Source: JAICMB01 sp963802915
GTDB taxonomy: Bacteria; Acidobacteriota; Terriglobia; Bryobacterales; Bryobacteraceae
Assembly: GCA_963802915.1 (NCBI GenBank)
Contig: CAWDKQ010000007.1
Span: 124,001 to 188,000 of the forward strand
Direction: 5' to 3'
Length of the DNA: 64,000 nt
Of the stretch, positions 51,168-61,317 are shown piece by piece (positions within the stretch are counted from its first letter, which is position 1; each line of letters opens with the position of its first letter). A program made the position numbers and the translations under genes. Below the pieces are notes generated by a model, which worked only from the letters and a program-made list of their open reading frames with translations, was not told the DNA's origin and made no database searches.

Positions 51168-54100
51168 TTATCCGGCGCGTGTAAGTAGCAGCGGGCTGAC
51201 GCGCGGGCCGGGGAGGATGATTCCGGTTAGGTTTAAGGGATCTGAAGGCGACAACTCGCGGTGGGTTTCCATATCGCCGGTGCGGCGAATGGCGCGCAGC
51301 AGGTCGAGCGCTTCGGGAAGCGCGAATTGTTCGCCAGTGAATCCAGCGACGAAGCGGCCTCCTCGGATTTGGCCTCTTGCTTCCATACGGCGGAGGACAG
51401 GTAAAAGGTCTCTCCACGGTGGAGCGCCTGGTTCTCTGGCGAGCAAATCGCGGAGAAGCACGCCCCAGCGGCGCAAAAGCTGGTCGGCCCATTTTTCCGC
51501 GATTGAATCGGCAGAAGCAGTTCGGTTGAGAAGAGCCCAGCGGCCGCCGGCATTTCTTGATCGGCTGCGCCTGGTTTGCAGATCGGCGTTGCGCCGCTTG
51601 GGATCGATCAGCACGCGCAGGTTTTCGAAGCCGTCGGCGGTGATCAGGCCAGCGGCCACCAGGTCCCATAGGGCGTCTTGCAGCTCGTCGATGGGATGGC
51701 TGGTGATGCGAGTCAGGTCGGCGAAAAAGGAGGCTCCGTTGTGATCGAGGGCCGATAGAATGGCTTCGGCAATCGCGCCCTCGCGCTCACGGGTCGGAAA
51801 CGAGGCTAGGAGCCATGGCGCGTCTTCGCGTAGGAATAGCGAGATTGGAGCTATGCGGGTCGGACGGGCGCCGGGATGCGGCGACACCCGGGCCCACATC
51901 ACTTCTCCGGAGAGACAGAGCTCGTCGAGAAACTCGGGCTCGTATCGAGCGATGCGCTCGCGCAGGACATTCGATTCCCATGCTGCCGCGGGTACTTCAT
52001 AGCCTTGCAACTGGCGAATAATTTGCAGCAGCCCATCGGCCCCGTACAATTGCGATCCTGCTGAGATGTGCTGCCAGCGATGAAGAAACGCGTGAAACTG
52101 CGCGGCCGACACCGGTTCGATTTCGCGCCGCAAACGACCGAGAGTTGCCCGATGGATTCGCGCGAGCACGCGTCGATTGCACCACTCGATTTCATCCACT
52201 GGCGAGGTCTGAGTGAAATGGCCGCGCATCACTTGGCCTTCGCCTTCTAGTTGCGCCAGCGCGATGTCGATTTGCTCACGCGTGAACGCGAGGCGGTCCG
52301 CGAGAGCCGATGCTGTGGCTGGTCCTGTCGATTCCAACCAGCCTCGCAGTACGATCGCGGGGTCGTCAGCGACGGCACGCTTTTCGGCTGCGACCCAGAA
52401 TGATTTACCGCCGCGTGCGTGAACGAAGACCCGTCGTTCTTGAATCAACTCGTCGAAGAAGGTCTGCCAGTCGGGAGAGGGCGGCGCGGTGATGAGCGTG
52501 AGAAGAGCATCGTGCAGTTCGTCGCGATCGCGCACTTCGGGCCAACTCTCGGCTGCCACCTGCTGGATGGCGGCTGGATCCAGAATACCGGCGCCATCGC
52601 TCGCATCCGATCGCAAGGTACGGCGAAGTTGTACGGCGCGAGCGCGGCGTTCTTCCAGTGGCGCGTCGTCGAGATAGGCGTAGGGATTCGCGTTCAGGAT
52701 TTCGTGGGAGAGGAACGATGGCTCCGGAGTGTCGATCGCCACGGTTCGAATTGCGCCGGATTCGATCCCCTCGATCACGCGGCGTAGGCCGTCCAGGTCC
52801 ATCGCTTCATAGAGACAGTTGTTGATGGTCTCGTTGACGAGAGGATGATCGGGAATGCGAATGGGTCCGGTGAGGTTCTCGCCGCATGCGACTTGATCGG
52901 GGAAAACCGAGGCGAGCAAATCGTCGGAACGCATGCGCTGGATGGGTGGAGGAACTCTGGCGCCACCACGAAAACGCAGGATGGCGAGGGCTCGCGTGGC
53001 GTTCCATCGCCAGCGTGCGCCGAACATCGGCGCCGGGAGCATGGCTTGTGTGAGCACGTCTTCCAGCGTTTCCGGTTTGAGGAATTCGAACACGAGCTCC
53101 AGCGGGAAAGCATGCTGGTCGCTGAGCGAGATCACGATGCCGTTGTCCGTGGCCGCGGCCTGAAGTTCGAAATTGAAGGTGCGGCAGAATCGCTTGCGCA
53201 GCGCGAGTCCCCAGGCGCGATTGATGCGCGCACCGAACGGCGCGTGAATTACGAGCTGCATTCCGCCCGCTTCGTCGAAGAAGCGCTCGGCTACTACGGT
53301 GTCTTTCGACGGCATTACGCCGAGAATGGAGACGGTGGCGTGAAGGTAGGCAATTGCTTGTCGTGCGCTGGCATCGTCGAGGCCGCATTCGGACGCCAGC
53401 GACTCGAGTTGGTCAGCCGACGCATCGGCCAGGCGCGTACGAAGCGTCGAGACGATGCTGGATAATTCCGGCGAGCGGCCGGGAGCTTCGCCGAGCCAGA
53501 ACGGAATCGACGGCGGCGCACCGTGGGCATCCTCGACGCGAACGGTCCCCGATCCGACATGACGAATCCGCCAGCTTTGCGTGCCGAGCAGAAAAACATC
53601 GCCTGTGAGGCTTTCGACCGCGAAATCTTCGTCAAGCGAGCCGATCGTTTTCCCTTCCGGCTCGGCGATCACCGCGTAGGCTGCGTTTTCCGGGATGGCT
53701 CCGCCCGAAGTTATGGCTGCGAGACGTGCACCGCGCCGGCCACGGACGCGGCTGTTCACCTGGTCGCGATGAAGCATCGCTCCACTACGGCCACGCGAGG
53801 TCGCGATGCCTTCCGACAGCATGGTGACGACGGAATCGAAATCGCTGCGTTTCAGGTTGCGATATGGATAGGCGCATCGGACGAGCGCGTAGAGATCGTC
53901 TTCGCCCCACGCGTCGGCCGATGTTTCCGCGACTATCTGCTGCGCCAGGATGTCGAGCGCGTTCTCCGGAATTTCAATGCGCTCCAGGTCTCCGCTGCGT
54001 ATCCCGTGTACCAAGGCTGCGCATTCGATTAGCTCATCGCGAGTTGAGGGAAAGAAAATCCCACGCGGCTTCGCCCCCACCCAGTGGCCCGAACGTCCAA

Positions 54101-55157
54101 CGCGTTGGAGCGAGACGGCGATGGAGCGCGGTGTGCCGATCTGAATGACCAGATCGACCGAGCCGATATCGATGCCCAGCTCGAGCGATGCCGTGGCGAC
54201 GACCGCGCGGAGCTGGCCGGATTTCAAGCGGGCTTCGGCATCGAAGCGGAGAGCTCGCGAGAGGCTCCCGTGATGCGGCAGCACGGTGTTCTCGCCGAGG
54301 CGCTCGGCCAGAGCATGGGAAATGCGCTCCGATAATCGGCGGGTGTTGACGAAGACTAGCGTCGTACGATGGCTCAGGATGTGTCGCGCGATGCGGTCGT
54401 AGATGTCGGCCCACATTTCGCTGGTCGCGACCGCGCCTAATTCGTCGTTCGGAATCTCGATCGCGAGATCCATGGCGCGGCGATGTCCGATATCCACGAT
54501 TATCGTGTTCGGTGCGAGGTAGTTGGCCACCTCTTCGATGGGATTCACAGTGGCCGACAAACCAATTCGTTGCGGAGTTGTTTTTGCGAGCGCGTTGAGC
54601 CGTGCCAAGGTGAGGGCCAGGTGCGATCCGCGTTTATCGTCCGCGATCGCGTGGATCTCATCCACGATCACTGTTCGCGTGGTCTTCAACAGCTCGCGCG
54701 ATTTGCCGGCGGTGAGCAGAATGAACAACGATTCCGGCGTGGTCACCAGGATGTGCGGCGGCGTCTTCAGCATCTGCTGGCGCTCGTACGCAGGCGTGTC
54801 GCCGGTGCGGAGAGCTGTTCGGATCGGCGTCAGAGCGATGCCACGTTTTGCCGCCAGTTCGGAGATTTCAGCGAGCGGGACATCCAGATTGCGATGCACG
54901 TCGTTGGACAGCGCCTTCAAGGGCGAAACATAGACGACCTGGGTTTCGTTGGCGAGAGTGCCGGCGCGGGCGGCTTGCACAAGCTGGTCGATGCAGATCA
55001 GAAATGCGGCCAGAGTTTTTCCGGATCCGGTAGGAGCGGAGATCAGAACGTTGTTGCCGGCGGCGATCTCCGGCCAACCGAGTGTCTGCGGTTCTGTGGC
55101 TTTAGGGAAACGGGATGCAAACCACTCGGCGACGAGCGGATCGAAACAATACGGCAT
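51168..55157 (-). CDS. Lhr-like DEAD/H-box ATP-dependent helicase
   Basis: 1,329 residues. RecA domain 1: Q-motif-like TEPQTLGWPEIAAG, Walker A SAPTGSGKT at 40-48, motif II VDEIHA, motif III GLSATV. RecA domain 2: TLVFVNTRRLSERI, VVATASLELGIDIG, QRVGRSGH. Then the Lhr winged helix, beta-barrel and DUF-type core (GAMLHRDQVNSRVRGRRGAR), followed by a long C-terminal extension with HTH-like repeats (RFRGGARVPPPIQRM; RIHRATLGRLRREIEP). Lhr helicases unwind RNA:DNA hybrids in DNA repair. The length is close to, but shorter than, the long E. coli form. Confidence 0.92.
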   Translation of the reverse strand: MPYCFDPLVAEWFASRFPKATEPQTLGWPEIAAGNNVLISAPTGSGKTLAAFLICIDQLVQAARAGTLANETQVVYVSPLKALSNDVHRNLDVPLAEISELAAKRGIALTPIRTALRTGDTPAYERQQMLKTPPHILVTTPESLFILLTAGKSRELLKTTRTVIVDEIHAIADDKRGSHLALTLARLNALAKTTPQRIGLSATVNPIEEVANYLAPNTIIVDIGHRRAMDLAIEIPNDELGAVATSEMWADIYDRIARHILSHRTTLVFVNTRRLSERISHALAERLGENTVLPHHGSLSRALRFDAEARLKSGQLRAVVATASLELGIDIGSVDLVIQIGTPRSIAVSLQRVGRSGHWVGAKPRGIFFPSTRDELIECAALVHGIRSGDLERIEIPENALDILAQQIVAETSADAWGEDDLYALVRCAYPYRNLKRSDFDSVVTMLSEGIATSRGRSGAMLHRDQVNSRVRGRRGARLAAITSGGAIPENAAYAVIAEPEGKTIGSLDEDFAVESLTGDVFLLGTQSWRIRHVGSGTVRVEDAHGAPPSIPFWLGEAPGRSPELSSIVSTLRTRLADASADQLESLASECGLDDASARQAIAYLHATVSILGVMPSKDTVVAERFFDEAGGMQLVIHAPFGARINRAWGLALRKRFCRTFNFELQAAATDNGIVISLSDQHAFPLELVFEFLKPETLEDVLTQAMLPAPMFGARWRWNATRALAILRFRGGARVPPPIQRMRSDDLLASVFPDQVACGENLTGPIRIPDHPLVNETINNCLYEAMDLDGLRRVIEGIESGAIRTVAIDTPEPSFLSHEILNANPYAYLDDAPLEERRARAVQLRRTLRSDASDGAGILDPAAIQQVAAESWPEVRDRDELHDALLTLITAPPSPDWQTFFDELIQERRVFVHARGGKSFWVAAEKRAVADDPAIVLRGWLESTGPATASALADRLAFTREQIDIALAQLEGEGQVMRGHFTQTSPVDEIEWCNRRVLARIHRATLGRLRREIEPVSAAQFHAFLHRWQHISAGSQLYGADGLLQIIRQLQGYEVPAAAWESNVLRERIARYEPEFLDELCLSGEVMWARVSPHPGARPTRIAPISLFLREDAPWLLASFPTREREGAIAEAILSALDHNGASFFADLTRITSHPIDELQDALWDLVAAGLITADGFENLRVLIDPKRRNADLQTRRSRSRNAGGRWALLNRTASADSIAEKWADQLLRRWGVLLRDLLAREPGAPPWRDLLPVLRRMEARGQIRGGRFVAGFTGEQFALPEALDLLRAIRRTGDMETHRELSPSDPLNLTGIILPGPRVSPLLLTRAG

Positions 55158-55201
55158 GCTGGTGTGCTGCTGGAAGGGGCTCCTACAGCTATTATCCGAT
55201 A

Positions 55202-56680
55202 TCAGCGGCCCGATACGGCCACGTTTTGCGGCGCGTGAAAGACGAGCAATTCGAAGCCGCCGACCTGCTGCGAGGAGGCGATGTAGCCGTGTTTATAGAA
55301 CCAGTCGGGCAGGGAATTGAGTACGTCGGAGCCGGTCTCCGCGAGCAGGCAGAACGCCGGATGGGAAGCGGCCCGGCGCTGGACCTGGTCCTCAATATAG
55401 CTTTCGGCCGCGGCGTCCACGAAAAACGGAATCGGGATGATTTCGTTCCGCACGGGATAAGCGAGCAGGGGAGAAAAAAGATGCGTGGCGGGATTGGGTT
55501 CGGACTTCCAATCGAAGATCGGCGATTCCACAAATCCGCTGCGGAGCAGGATCGGGGTCCCTGCTCCCGCGACGGTCTGCGCGGTGGCGAGCGGCGTTCG
55601 CCATTCATGCGTCACGGCCATCTGGGGGACGTAAAGAGCCGCGCTCAGCGCAATTCCGCCGACTAGCACGAATCGGCCGGACGCGTTCCCGACCTGCTGG
55701 ATCGCCCACGCCAGCAGAATGAAGAACGGCGGCAGCGCATAGATCAGAAAACGCGTGGCGAAGATCGCGTACGAAGCTGTTCGCGCCAGGATGAACATGG
55801 AAACGGGGCCAAGCAGCAGCCACGTAAGTAGCAGGATGAGATCGTCGGTGGGGATTGTCGTGATCCGGTCAAACCATTTCCGATGCAGCACGAAGAACAA
55901 ACCTAGCCCGATCGCGGCCGGGAACAGCACCTGCAACGGATAAAAGCTCAGGAATGTCGAAAGCGTAGGAAGCGCCCCGGTTTTCCAACGCGTCGAGACG
56001 TGCGCCAGCATGAGGAACGGCCAGACCAGCGGGAGTGCTCCGAGAACAACGGCACCCACTCCGGCCGCCATCTGATTCCACCGCAGGCGTCGGCCGATGC
56101 GCCACGCCGTAAATAAATAGACAGCCTGGACAGCGAATACGACCACGAACGGGTAATGGAAATGAATAATGAACGGCGACGAGACACAATAAATAAGGAG
56201 CCATTTGCGGTCGCGGGTCTGAACAAGCTGCCGCAGGCTCCAGAACGACACCACCACCAGCGCAAGCCCCAGCGCGTAGGGACGAGCGTTGGTAGCCATG
56301 TCGACAATCGCGCCCGCGCAGCAGAACGGGATCGCGGCGATCCAGCCCGATCCTGCGCCGAACATGGCTTCGGTCATTTTATACAACGCCCACGCCGCGA
56401 GAAGCATGCCTACGACCGACGGCGCCCGGAGAACTGCTTCCTTATAAGGACCGTCCGACGAGAAGAAGGTACTCAGGTAGGCATAAACGATGGATTGCGT
56501 GGGCCATACCTGGATGGTGTGCCAGACGTTCGACCATCCTCCATGCGCGACCCAATAGGCTCCGGCTTCGTCGATCCAGAAGCCGCGTAGCAGCCTCGGC
56601 AGCCAGTAGATCAGAATCGAGGCGCTTAGCAAACATGGGTACAGCCACTTGGGAAGGTCGGACCTGGACTCGGTATGCAC
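55202..56680 (-). CDS. Membrane glycosyltransferase-39-like protein
   Basis: 492 residues, about ten to twelve helices. The acidic pair after helix 1 (LLRGFWIDEAGAYWVAHGGW) is the GT39/ArnT/PMT active-site-type motif. Later helices include WALYKMTEAMFGAGSGWIAA, FPAAIGLGLFFVLHRKWFD and LILLLTWLLLGPVSMFILAR. A soluble C-terminal region of ~120 residues follows (YPVRNEIIPIPFFVDAAAES). Probably moves a sugar from a polyprenyl-phosphate carrier on the outer face of the membrane. First gene of a closely spaced minus-strand run ending at 48027. Confidence 0.75.
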   Translation of the reverse strand: MHTESRSDLPKWLYPCLLSASILIYWLPRLLRGFWIDEAGAYWVAHGGWSNVWHTIQVWPTQSIVYAYLSTFFSSDGPYKEAVLRAPSVVGMLLAAWALYKMTEAMFGAGSGWIAAIPFCCAGAIVDMATNARPYALGLALVVVSFWSLRQLVQTRDRKWLLIYCVSSPFIIHFHYPFVVVFAVQAVYLFTAWRIGRRLRWNQMAAGVGAVVLGALPLVWPFLMLAHVSTRWKTGALPTLSTFLSFYPLQVLFPAAIGLGLFFVLHRKWFDRITTIPTDDLILLLTWLLLGPVSMFILARTASYAIFATRFLIYALPPFFILLAWAIQQVGNASGRFVLVGGIALSAALYVPQMAVTHEWRTPLATAQTVAGAGTPILLRSGFVESPIFDWKSEPNPATHLFSPLLAYPVRNEIIPIPFFVDAAAESYIEDQVQRRAASHPAFCLLAETGSDVLNSLPDWFYKHGYIASSQQVGGFELLVFHAPQNVAVSGR

Positions 56681-56908
56681 TCCTTCGGTTCATCGACACG
56701 TCTGGCACGCGGCTTTAATGTCCACCGTTGCCGTCGTCCCTTTCATGGGAACCTGCGCTGACGAATAATAAAGGCGGCCGAGCTTAGCTTATTTGTGCTA
56801 AGAAGCACGCGTATGGTGTATCGTTTTGCCCGGCAATTGCCGATTATAACCGTAGTTTTACGTGTAACAACCCGTAATATTTCGAATTAAACCACAAGGG
56901 AGAAGTCC

Positions 56909-57382
56909 GTGAGTACTCAAAAAACAATCGCATTACTGCTGTGCATGGTAGTTCCCGGCTCGATTTACTCTGCCGAGGAAGGCTACAAGATCAAGTACGA
57001 TGGGGGGTCGATTTCAGACGTGAAAGCTGGTAAGGAGATCAAGTTGCACTTGAACAGCGGCGTCATCGTGCTCTTCAAAGGCAAAGCCGAGATTGTCAAG
57101 ATCCCTGCCGCTTCCGTGACCGAGATCAGTTATGGACAGGATGTGCACCGTCGAGTCGGAACCGCTATTGGTCTCGCGGTTGTATCTTTGGGAGTCGGCG
57201 CGCTCATGGCGTTAAGCAAGTCGAAAAAACACTTCATCGGTCTAACGTGGGACGATAACGGGAACAAGGGAGGATTCGCGTTCCAAGCCGACAAGAACGA
57301 CTATCGAGGAATCCTCGCCGGCCTCGAAGGTGTGACGGGGAAGAAAGCAGTCGACTCCGACACTATGAAGGTAAAAAACTGA
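56909..57382 (+). CDS. Small exported protein of unknown function
   Basis: 157 residues from GTG 56909, which has GGGAG seven bases upstream. Signal peptide (IALLLCMVVPGSIYSA), a beta-rich part (YKIKYDGGSISDVKAG, LHLNSGVIVLFKGKAEIVKI, VTEISYGQDV), then one Gly-rich membrane-type helix (VGTAIGLAVVSLGVGALMAL), then a second beta region (HFIGLTWDDNGNKGGFAFQA). Exported proteins of this general plan are frequent in acidobacteria; I know no function. Confidence 0.7.
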   Translation: MSTQKTIALLLCMVVPGSIYSAEEGYKIKYDGGSISDVKAGKEIKLHLNSGVIVLFKGKAEIVKIPAASVTEISYGQDVHRRVGTAIGLAVVSLGVGALMALSKSKKHFIGLTWDDNGNKGGFAFQADKNDYRGILAGLEGVTGKKAVDSDTMKVKN

Positions 57383-57475
57383 TTGACAGCGCTGTTGTTC
57401 AGATCCGGTTGAAATACTCGCGCCGCGTCGCGATTGCAGCCTGAATTCGCTGTGTCTGTGCTACGTTCGTAGCAA

Positions 57476-59392
57476 ATGGCCCAGCCTGAGCCGGGAGGGG
57501 CGGCGCCGGCCGGACACGCCCCATCCGATCGCACTCGGGAGCGCTACGCTGCGCTTCTCGAAGTTGCCGATTCGATCATTTCCGATCGACAGCTTTCGGA
57601 GCTCTTCCGCGATCTGCGCCGCTGCCTGCAGCCGCTACTTCCTTTCGATTTCATTGCGCTCAGCCTCTATGATGCGGAGCGGCGCACAGTTCGACTGCAC
57701 CTGCTCGAAACCGACCGGCCTTACAGCCCGCCACCCACCCATTCGTATCCGATAGAAGACGTGCCGACCAGCATTTTGCTCGATACGCGCAAGGCGCTTT
57801 ATGTTCCGGATACATCGAAAGACCATCGTTTCCCGGTGCTGCATTCTCTGCTGCTCAAGGAGGGGATTAGCAGCTATTGCATGCTGCCCCTCTTGACGGC
57901 GGGGCGTTTTCTGGGAGCCGTGAATTTCGGTTCTCTCACCAAGGACGCCTATGCTCCCGAAGAAATCGAATTCATGGAACAGGCGGCGAAACAGATTGCG
58001 ATCGCAGTGGAAAACGCGCTGAGTTTCGAGGCCGCCGGAGAATACCAACAGCAGCTCGCGCGGGAGCGGGATCGGCTCAGATTGTTGCTCGACGTGAATA
58101 ACGCGGTGGTCTCGCGGCTCAAGACCGACGATTTGCTGCGGGAAATCTCGGATTGCCTGCGGCGCACGTTCGATATCGATTATGTCGAGATCGGCGAGCC
58201 GGGCGTTGGCGCGGTGGATTCGGATCTGCGCTCCTTTCAGGCATTGCCGCTGATTTTTCGCGACCGTGAATTGGGCACTTTGAAGGTTGGCAGCAAGCGG
58301 CCGGACGCTTTTCAACCCGCTGACATCGATTTACTGACGCAGGTAGCGGGGCAGATCGCAATCGCGCTCGACAACGCGCTGTCGTACCGGAAAATCGAGG
58401 AGCTCAACGCCCAGCTTGCGGAAGAGAAGGTTTATCTCGAAGACGAGGTCCGCATCGCTGGACGTTTTGACGAGATTATCGGGCACAGCGAAGGTCTCCG
58501 CAGCGTTCTGGAACAGGTGGAAACCGTTGCGCCCACCGGTTCCACCGTGCTCATTTGCGGAGAAACGGGTACCGGAAAGGAACTGATCGCCCGCGCCATC
58601 CATAACCTCAGCGAGCGGCGAGGGAAGGCGTTCGTAAAACTGAATTGCGCCGCTATTCCGACCGGTCTGCTCGAAAGCGAGATGTTCGGGCATGAGAAAG
58701 GCGCGTTTACCGGCGCCATCATGCAGCGCATCGGACGTTTTGAATTGGCGCATCAGGGAACGGTGTTTTTGGACGAAGTCGGAGAGATCCCCTTGGAGTT
58801 GCAGCCGAAGCTGCTGCGCGTTTTGCAGGAGCGGGAGTTCGAGCGGCTGGGCAGCACCAGAACCATCAAGACCGACGCTCGCCTAGTTGCCGCTACGAAC
58901 CGGAATCTCGCCGAAATGGTGGAGGATGGGCGTTTCCGGGCGGACCTGTATTATCGCTTGAACGTGTTTCCCATCGTGATTCCGCCACTGCGGGAGCGCG
59001 AGGTGGATATTCCGGTTCTGGTGCGTTATTTTGTGCAGCAGTTCTCCCGGCGCATGAACAAGCGTATCGAGACCATCCCATCCGCGGCGATGGAAACTCT
59101 GGTGCATTATCGCTGGCCGGGAAACGTTCGCGAGCTCCAGAATCTTATCGAGCGGGCCGTCATCCTGACGTCGGGAACTGTTCTGCACATGCCGCTCGGC
59201 GATCTCAAAGCCGGCAATGCGACGTCATCTCGCATCGAGACGCTGGCGGAGGCGGATCGCAAACATATCCTGAAGGCGCTGGAAGAGAGCAACTGGGTAC
59301 TAGCAGGTCCAAAAGGAGCGGCGGCGCGCCTCGGGATGAAGCGATCTACACTACAGTTTCGGATGCAGAAACTGGGGATCAAACGAAGTTGA
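57476..59392 (+). CDS. Sigma-54-dependent activator with two GAF domains
   Basis: 638 residues. Two GAF sensor domains (~residues 25-190 and ~200-305), a short coiled coil (KIEELNAQLAEEKVYLEDEV), AAA+ domain with Walker A GETGTGK at 362-368, the sigma54 contact loop GAFTGA at 409-414, Walker B-like TVFLDEVGEIP, and a C-terminal Fis-type HTH (LAGPKGAAARLGMKRSTLQF). FhlA-like layout. It should activate sigma-54 promoters in response to a small ligand or redox state. The genes it controls cannot be told; no clear -24/-12 promoter was seen next to it. Confidence 0.94.
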   Translation: MAQPEPGGAAPAGHAPSDRTRERYAALLEVADSIISDRQLSELFRDLRRCLQPLLPFDFIALSLYDAERRTVRLHLLETDRPYSPPPTHSYPIEDVPTSILLDTRKALYVPDTSKDHRFPVLHSLLLKEGISSYCMLPLLTAGRFLGAVNFGSLTKDAYAPEEIEFMEQAAKQIAIAVENALSFEAAGEYQQQLARERDRLRLLLDVNNAVVSRLKTDDLLREISDCLRRTFDIDYVEIGEPGVGAVDSDLRSFQALPLIFRDRELGTLKVGSKRPDAFQPADIDLLTQVAGQIAIALDNALSYRKIEELNAQLAEEKVYLEDEVRIAGRFDEIIGHSEGLRSVLEQVETVAPTGSTVLICGETGTGKELIARAIHNLSERRGKAFVKLNCAAIPTGLLESEMFGHEKGAFTGAIMQRIGRFELAHQGTVFLDEVGEIPLELQPKLLRVLQEREFERLGSTRTIKTDARLVAATNRNLAEMVEDGRFRADLYYRLNVFPIVIPPLREREVDIPVLVRYFVQQFSRRMNKRIETIPSAAMETLVHYRWPGNVRELQNLIERAVILTSGTVLHMPLGDLKAGNATSSRIETLAEADRKHILKALEESNWVLAGPKGAAARLGMKRSTLQFRMQKLGIKRS

Positions 59393-59431
59393 ACCGCGCC
59401 GTAACCTTTCTGTAATTGTTGTCGTTATTCA

Positions 59432-59929
59432 TTGTTGCAACGTACTTACCTTTTGCTCTATATCGACCCGGGCAGCGGGATGCTGCTTTGGCAAATACTG
59501 GCGGCATCCATGGTCGGCGTTCTGTTTCGGATCCGGTCGATTCTGTTCCGACCGTTGCGAAACGCCCCAGAGAACACGCGCCGACGGGTCAAGCAAGTCC
59601 TGAGCTTCGCGGGGGCGATCCTCGGTCTTTATTGCGTTCCGACGTTGATTGAGTTGATGCTTGCACCGCATGCCGGCCCATGGGTCTCCTACATCCTCTT
59701 TGGAAATCTGCTTGGTTGCGGATTTTTATTTTTCTGGCTGGACATGCGTAAAACCGCCGTCCTGGTCTACGTTGTCGCCACGTCGCTGGATATAGTACTG
59801 CTAGCAGTTGGTAAACCGGCCAGCGTTGCCTGGATTTCAGATCTTATCCCCGCTACGATTTCGGCATTCCTCGTTTCGAGCCATTTTGACGGTCAGTTAA
59901 CCCTCGACCAGCCGGTCGGCACCCGCTAA
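59432..59929 (+). CDS. Small membrane protein of unknown function
   Basis: 165 residues, probable TTG start at 59432. The opening LLLYIDPGSGMLLWQILAAS (YIDPGSG motif) is a recurrent feature of small bacterial membrane proteins found near glycan and transport genes. Further helices: VLSFAGAILGLYCVPTLIEL, WVSYILFGNLLGCGFLFFW and TAVLVYVVATSLDIVLLAV. The stop is eight bases before the gcvPA start, so the two may be co-transcribed. Confidence 0.6.
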   Translation: MLQRTYLLLYIDPGSGMLLWQILAASMVGVLFRIRSILFRPLRNAPENTRRRVKQVLSFAGAILGLYCVPTLIELMLAPHAGPWVSYILFGNLLGCGFLFFWLDMRKTAVLVYVVATSLDIVLLAVGKPASVAWISDLIPATISAFLVSSHFDGQLTLDQPVGTR

Positions 59930-59937
59930 AATAAGAC

Positions 59938-61317
59938 TTGCGATATCTTCCGAAGTCCAATTCCGAGCGCCGTGACATGCTCGACGCCATCGGCGCGAGT
60001 TCTCTTGAAGATTTGTTTGCGTATCTTCCGCCGGAAGTGCGCCTCGACCGGCCCCTGTCCATCGCGCCAGGTAAATCCGAATACGAAATCGTAGACTATT
60101 TCCGCGCGCGCGGCGCGGAGAACGCCAACGGCTATGCGAGCTTCCTCGGAGCCGGCGTATACAACCATTACCGGCCTGTCCTCGTCGATACCGTTGTCTC
60201 ACGCGGCGAGTTTCTCACCTCGTACACTCCCTATCAGGCGGAAATCGCGCAAGGTACGCTCACCACGATCTTCGAATTTCAAACGATGATCTGCCAGTTG
60301 ACCGGGATGGAGGTCGCGAACGCTTCGATGTACGACGGCTCGACGGCCGTTCCGGAAGCGGCCATGATGGCCATGCGGATCACGAAGCGCGATCGCGTCC
60401 TGGTATCGCGTACGGTGCATCCGGAGTATCGCGAGGTGCTCGGGACGTACGCGCGGCAGCAGAGTATGCCGGTGGTGGAGTTCGGCTACGACAACGAATC
60501 CGGCACTCTGGATTTTGCCGATCTGGAGAGCAAGATCGACGATAAGACCGCGGCTGTAATTATTCAGTCGCCCAACTTTTTCGGCATCGTGGAAAACACC
60601 AAGCGTGCCGCTGAGCTGGCTCACAAGCATGGCGCGATGCTGGTTTTCGTATTTGCCGAGGCGGTGTCGCTCGGAATGCTGGAGCCGCCGCGCGAGGCCG
60701 ACATCGTCGCGGGCGAGCTGCAATCGTTCGCAATTCCTCCCAGCTACGGCGGTCCGTTCGCCGGCATCATCGCGACGAAAGAAAAGTACATGCGGCAGAT
60801 CCCGGGCCGGCTGGTGGGCGAGACGAAAGATACAAACGGAAATCGGGCATTCTGTTTGACTCTCTCGACGCGCGAGCAGCACATCCGCCGAGAGAAAGCG
60901 ACATCGAACATTTGCACCAACCAGGCGTTGATCGCCTTGATGGCGCTGGTTTTCATGACGGTTTACGGAAAGCGCGGGCTGCGCGAACTGGCGGAACAGA
61001 ATCTGTCCAAAGCTCACTACCTAGCCGGTAAATTGCCGCTGCGATTCTCCGGACCGTTCTTCAACGAATTCGTCGCGATGACCGACGGTCAGGGTCCCGA
61101 TGAAATCAACGAGGCTCTGTTGGAAAACAAGATCATCGGCGGTTTGCCGCTGAAGCGTTTCTATCCGGAGTTGGACGGCGCGATGCTTCTCTGTGCCACG
61201 GAAACTACGAAGCGAAGCCAAATGGACACGGTCGCGGAAGTCTTTCACGGCGCTGTTAGCGGGATTGGCGCACTGTCCCGAGCGGGTCAGGCAGAACCCG
61301 AGGAGGTGAAAGCCTAA
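59938..61317 (+). CDS. gcvPA: Glycine dehydrogenase (decarboxylating) subunit 1
   Basis: 459 residues from TTG 59938; the N-terminus MRYLPKSNSERRDMLDAIG fits the family exactly and fixes the start. Conserved parts: ASFLGAGVYNHYRPVLVDTV, YTPYQAEIAQGTLTTIFEFQ, ANASMYDGSTAVPEAAMMAM and SYGGPFAGIIATKEKYMRQI. As the non-PLP half of split P-protein it pairs with GcvPB to decarboxylate glycine and pass the aminomethyl group to H-protein. GcvT and GcvH are not in the window. The TAA overlaps the gcvPB ATG. Confidence 0.97.
   Translation: MRYLPKSNSERRDMLDAIGASSLEDLFAYLPPEVRLDRPLSIAPGKSEYEIVDYFRARGAENANGYASFLGAGVYNHYRPVLVDTVVSRGEFLTSYTPYQAEIAQGTLTTIFEFQTMICQLTGMEVANASMYDGSTAVPEAAMMAMRITKRDRVLVSRTVHPEYREVLGTYARQQSMPVVEFGYDNESGTLDFADLESKIDDKTAAVIIQSPNFFGIVENTKRAAELAHKHGAMLVFVFAEAVSLGMLEPPREADIVAGELQSFAIPPSYGGPFAGIIATKEKYMRQIPGRLVGETKDTNGNRAFCLTLSTREQHIRREKATSNICTNQALIALMALVFMTVYGKRGLRELAEQNLSKAHYLAGKLPLRFSGPFFNEFVAMTDGQGPDEINEALLENKIIGGLPLKRFYPELDGAMLLCATETTKRSQMDTVAEVFHGAVSGIGALSRAGQAEPEEVKA

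Noticed and set aside
52845..53465. 206-codon plus-strand frame
   Set aside because: Antisense to the Lhr-like helicase and without any motif.
59393..59937. Glycine riboswitch before gcvPA
   Set aside because: gcvPA starts eight bases after another gene, and I saw no paired aptamer-like structure upstream of that gene.
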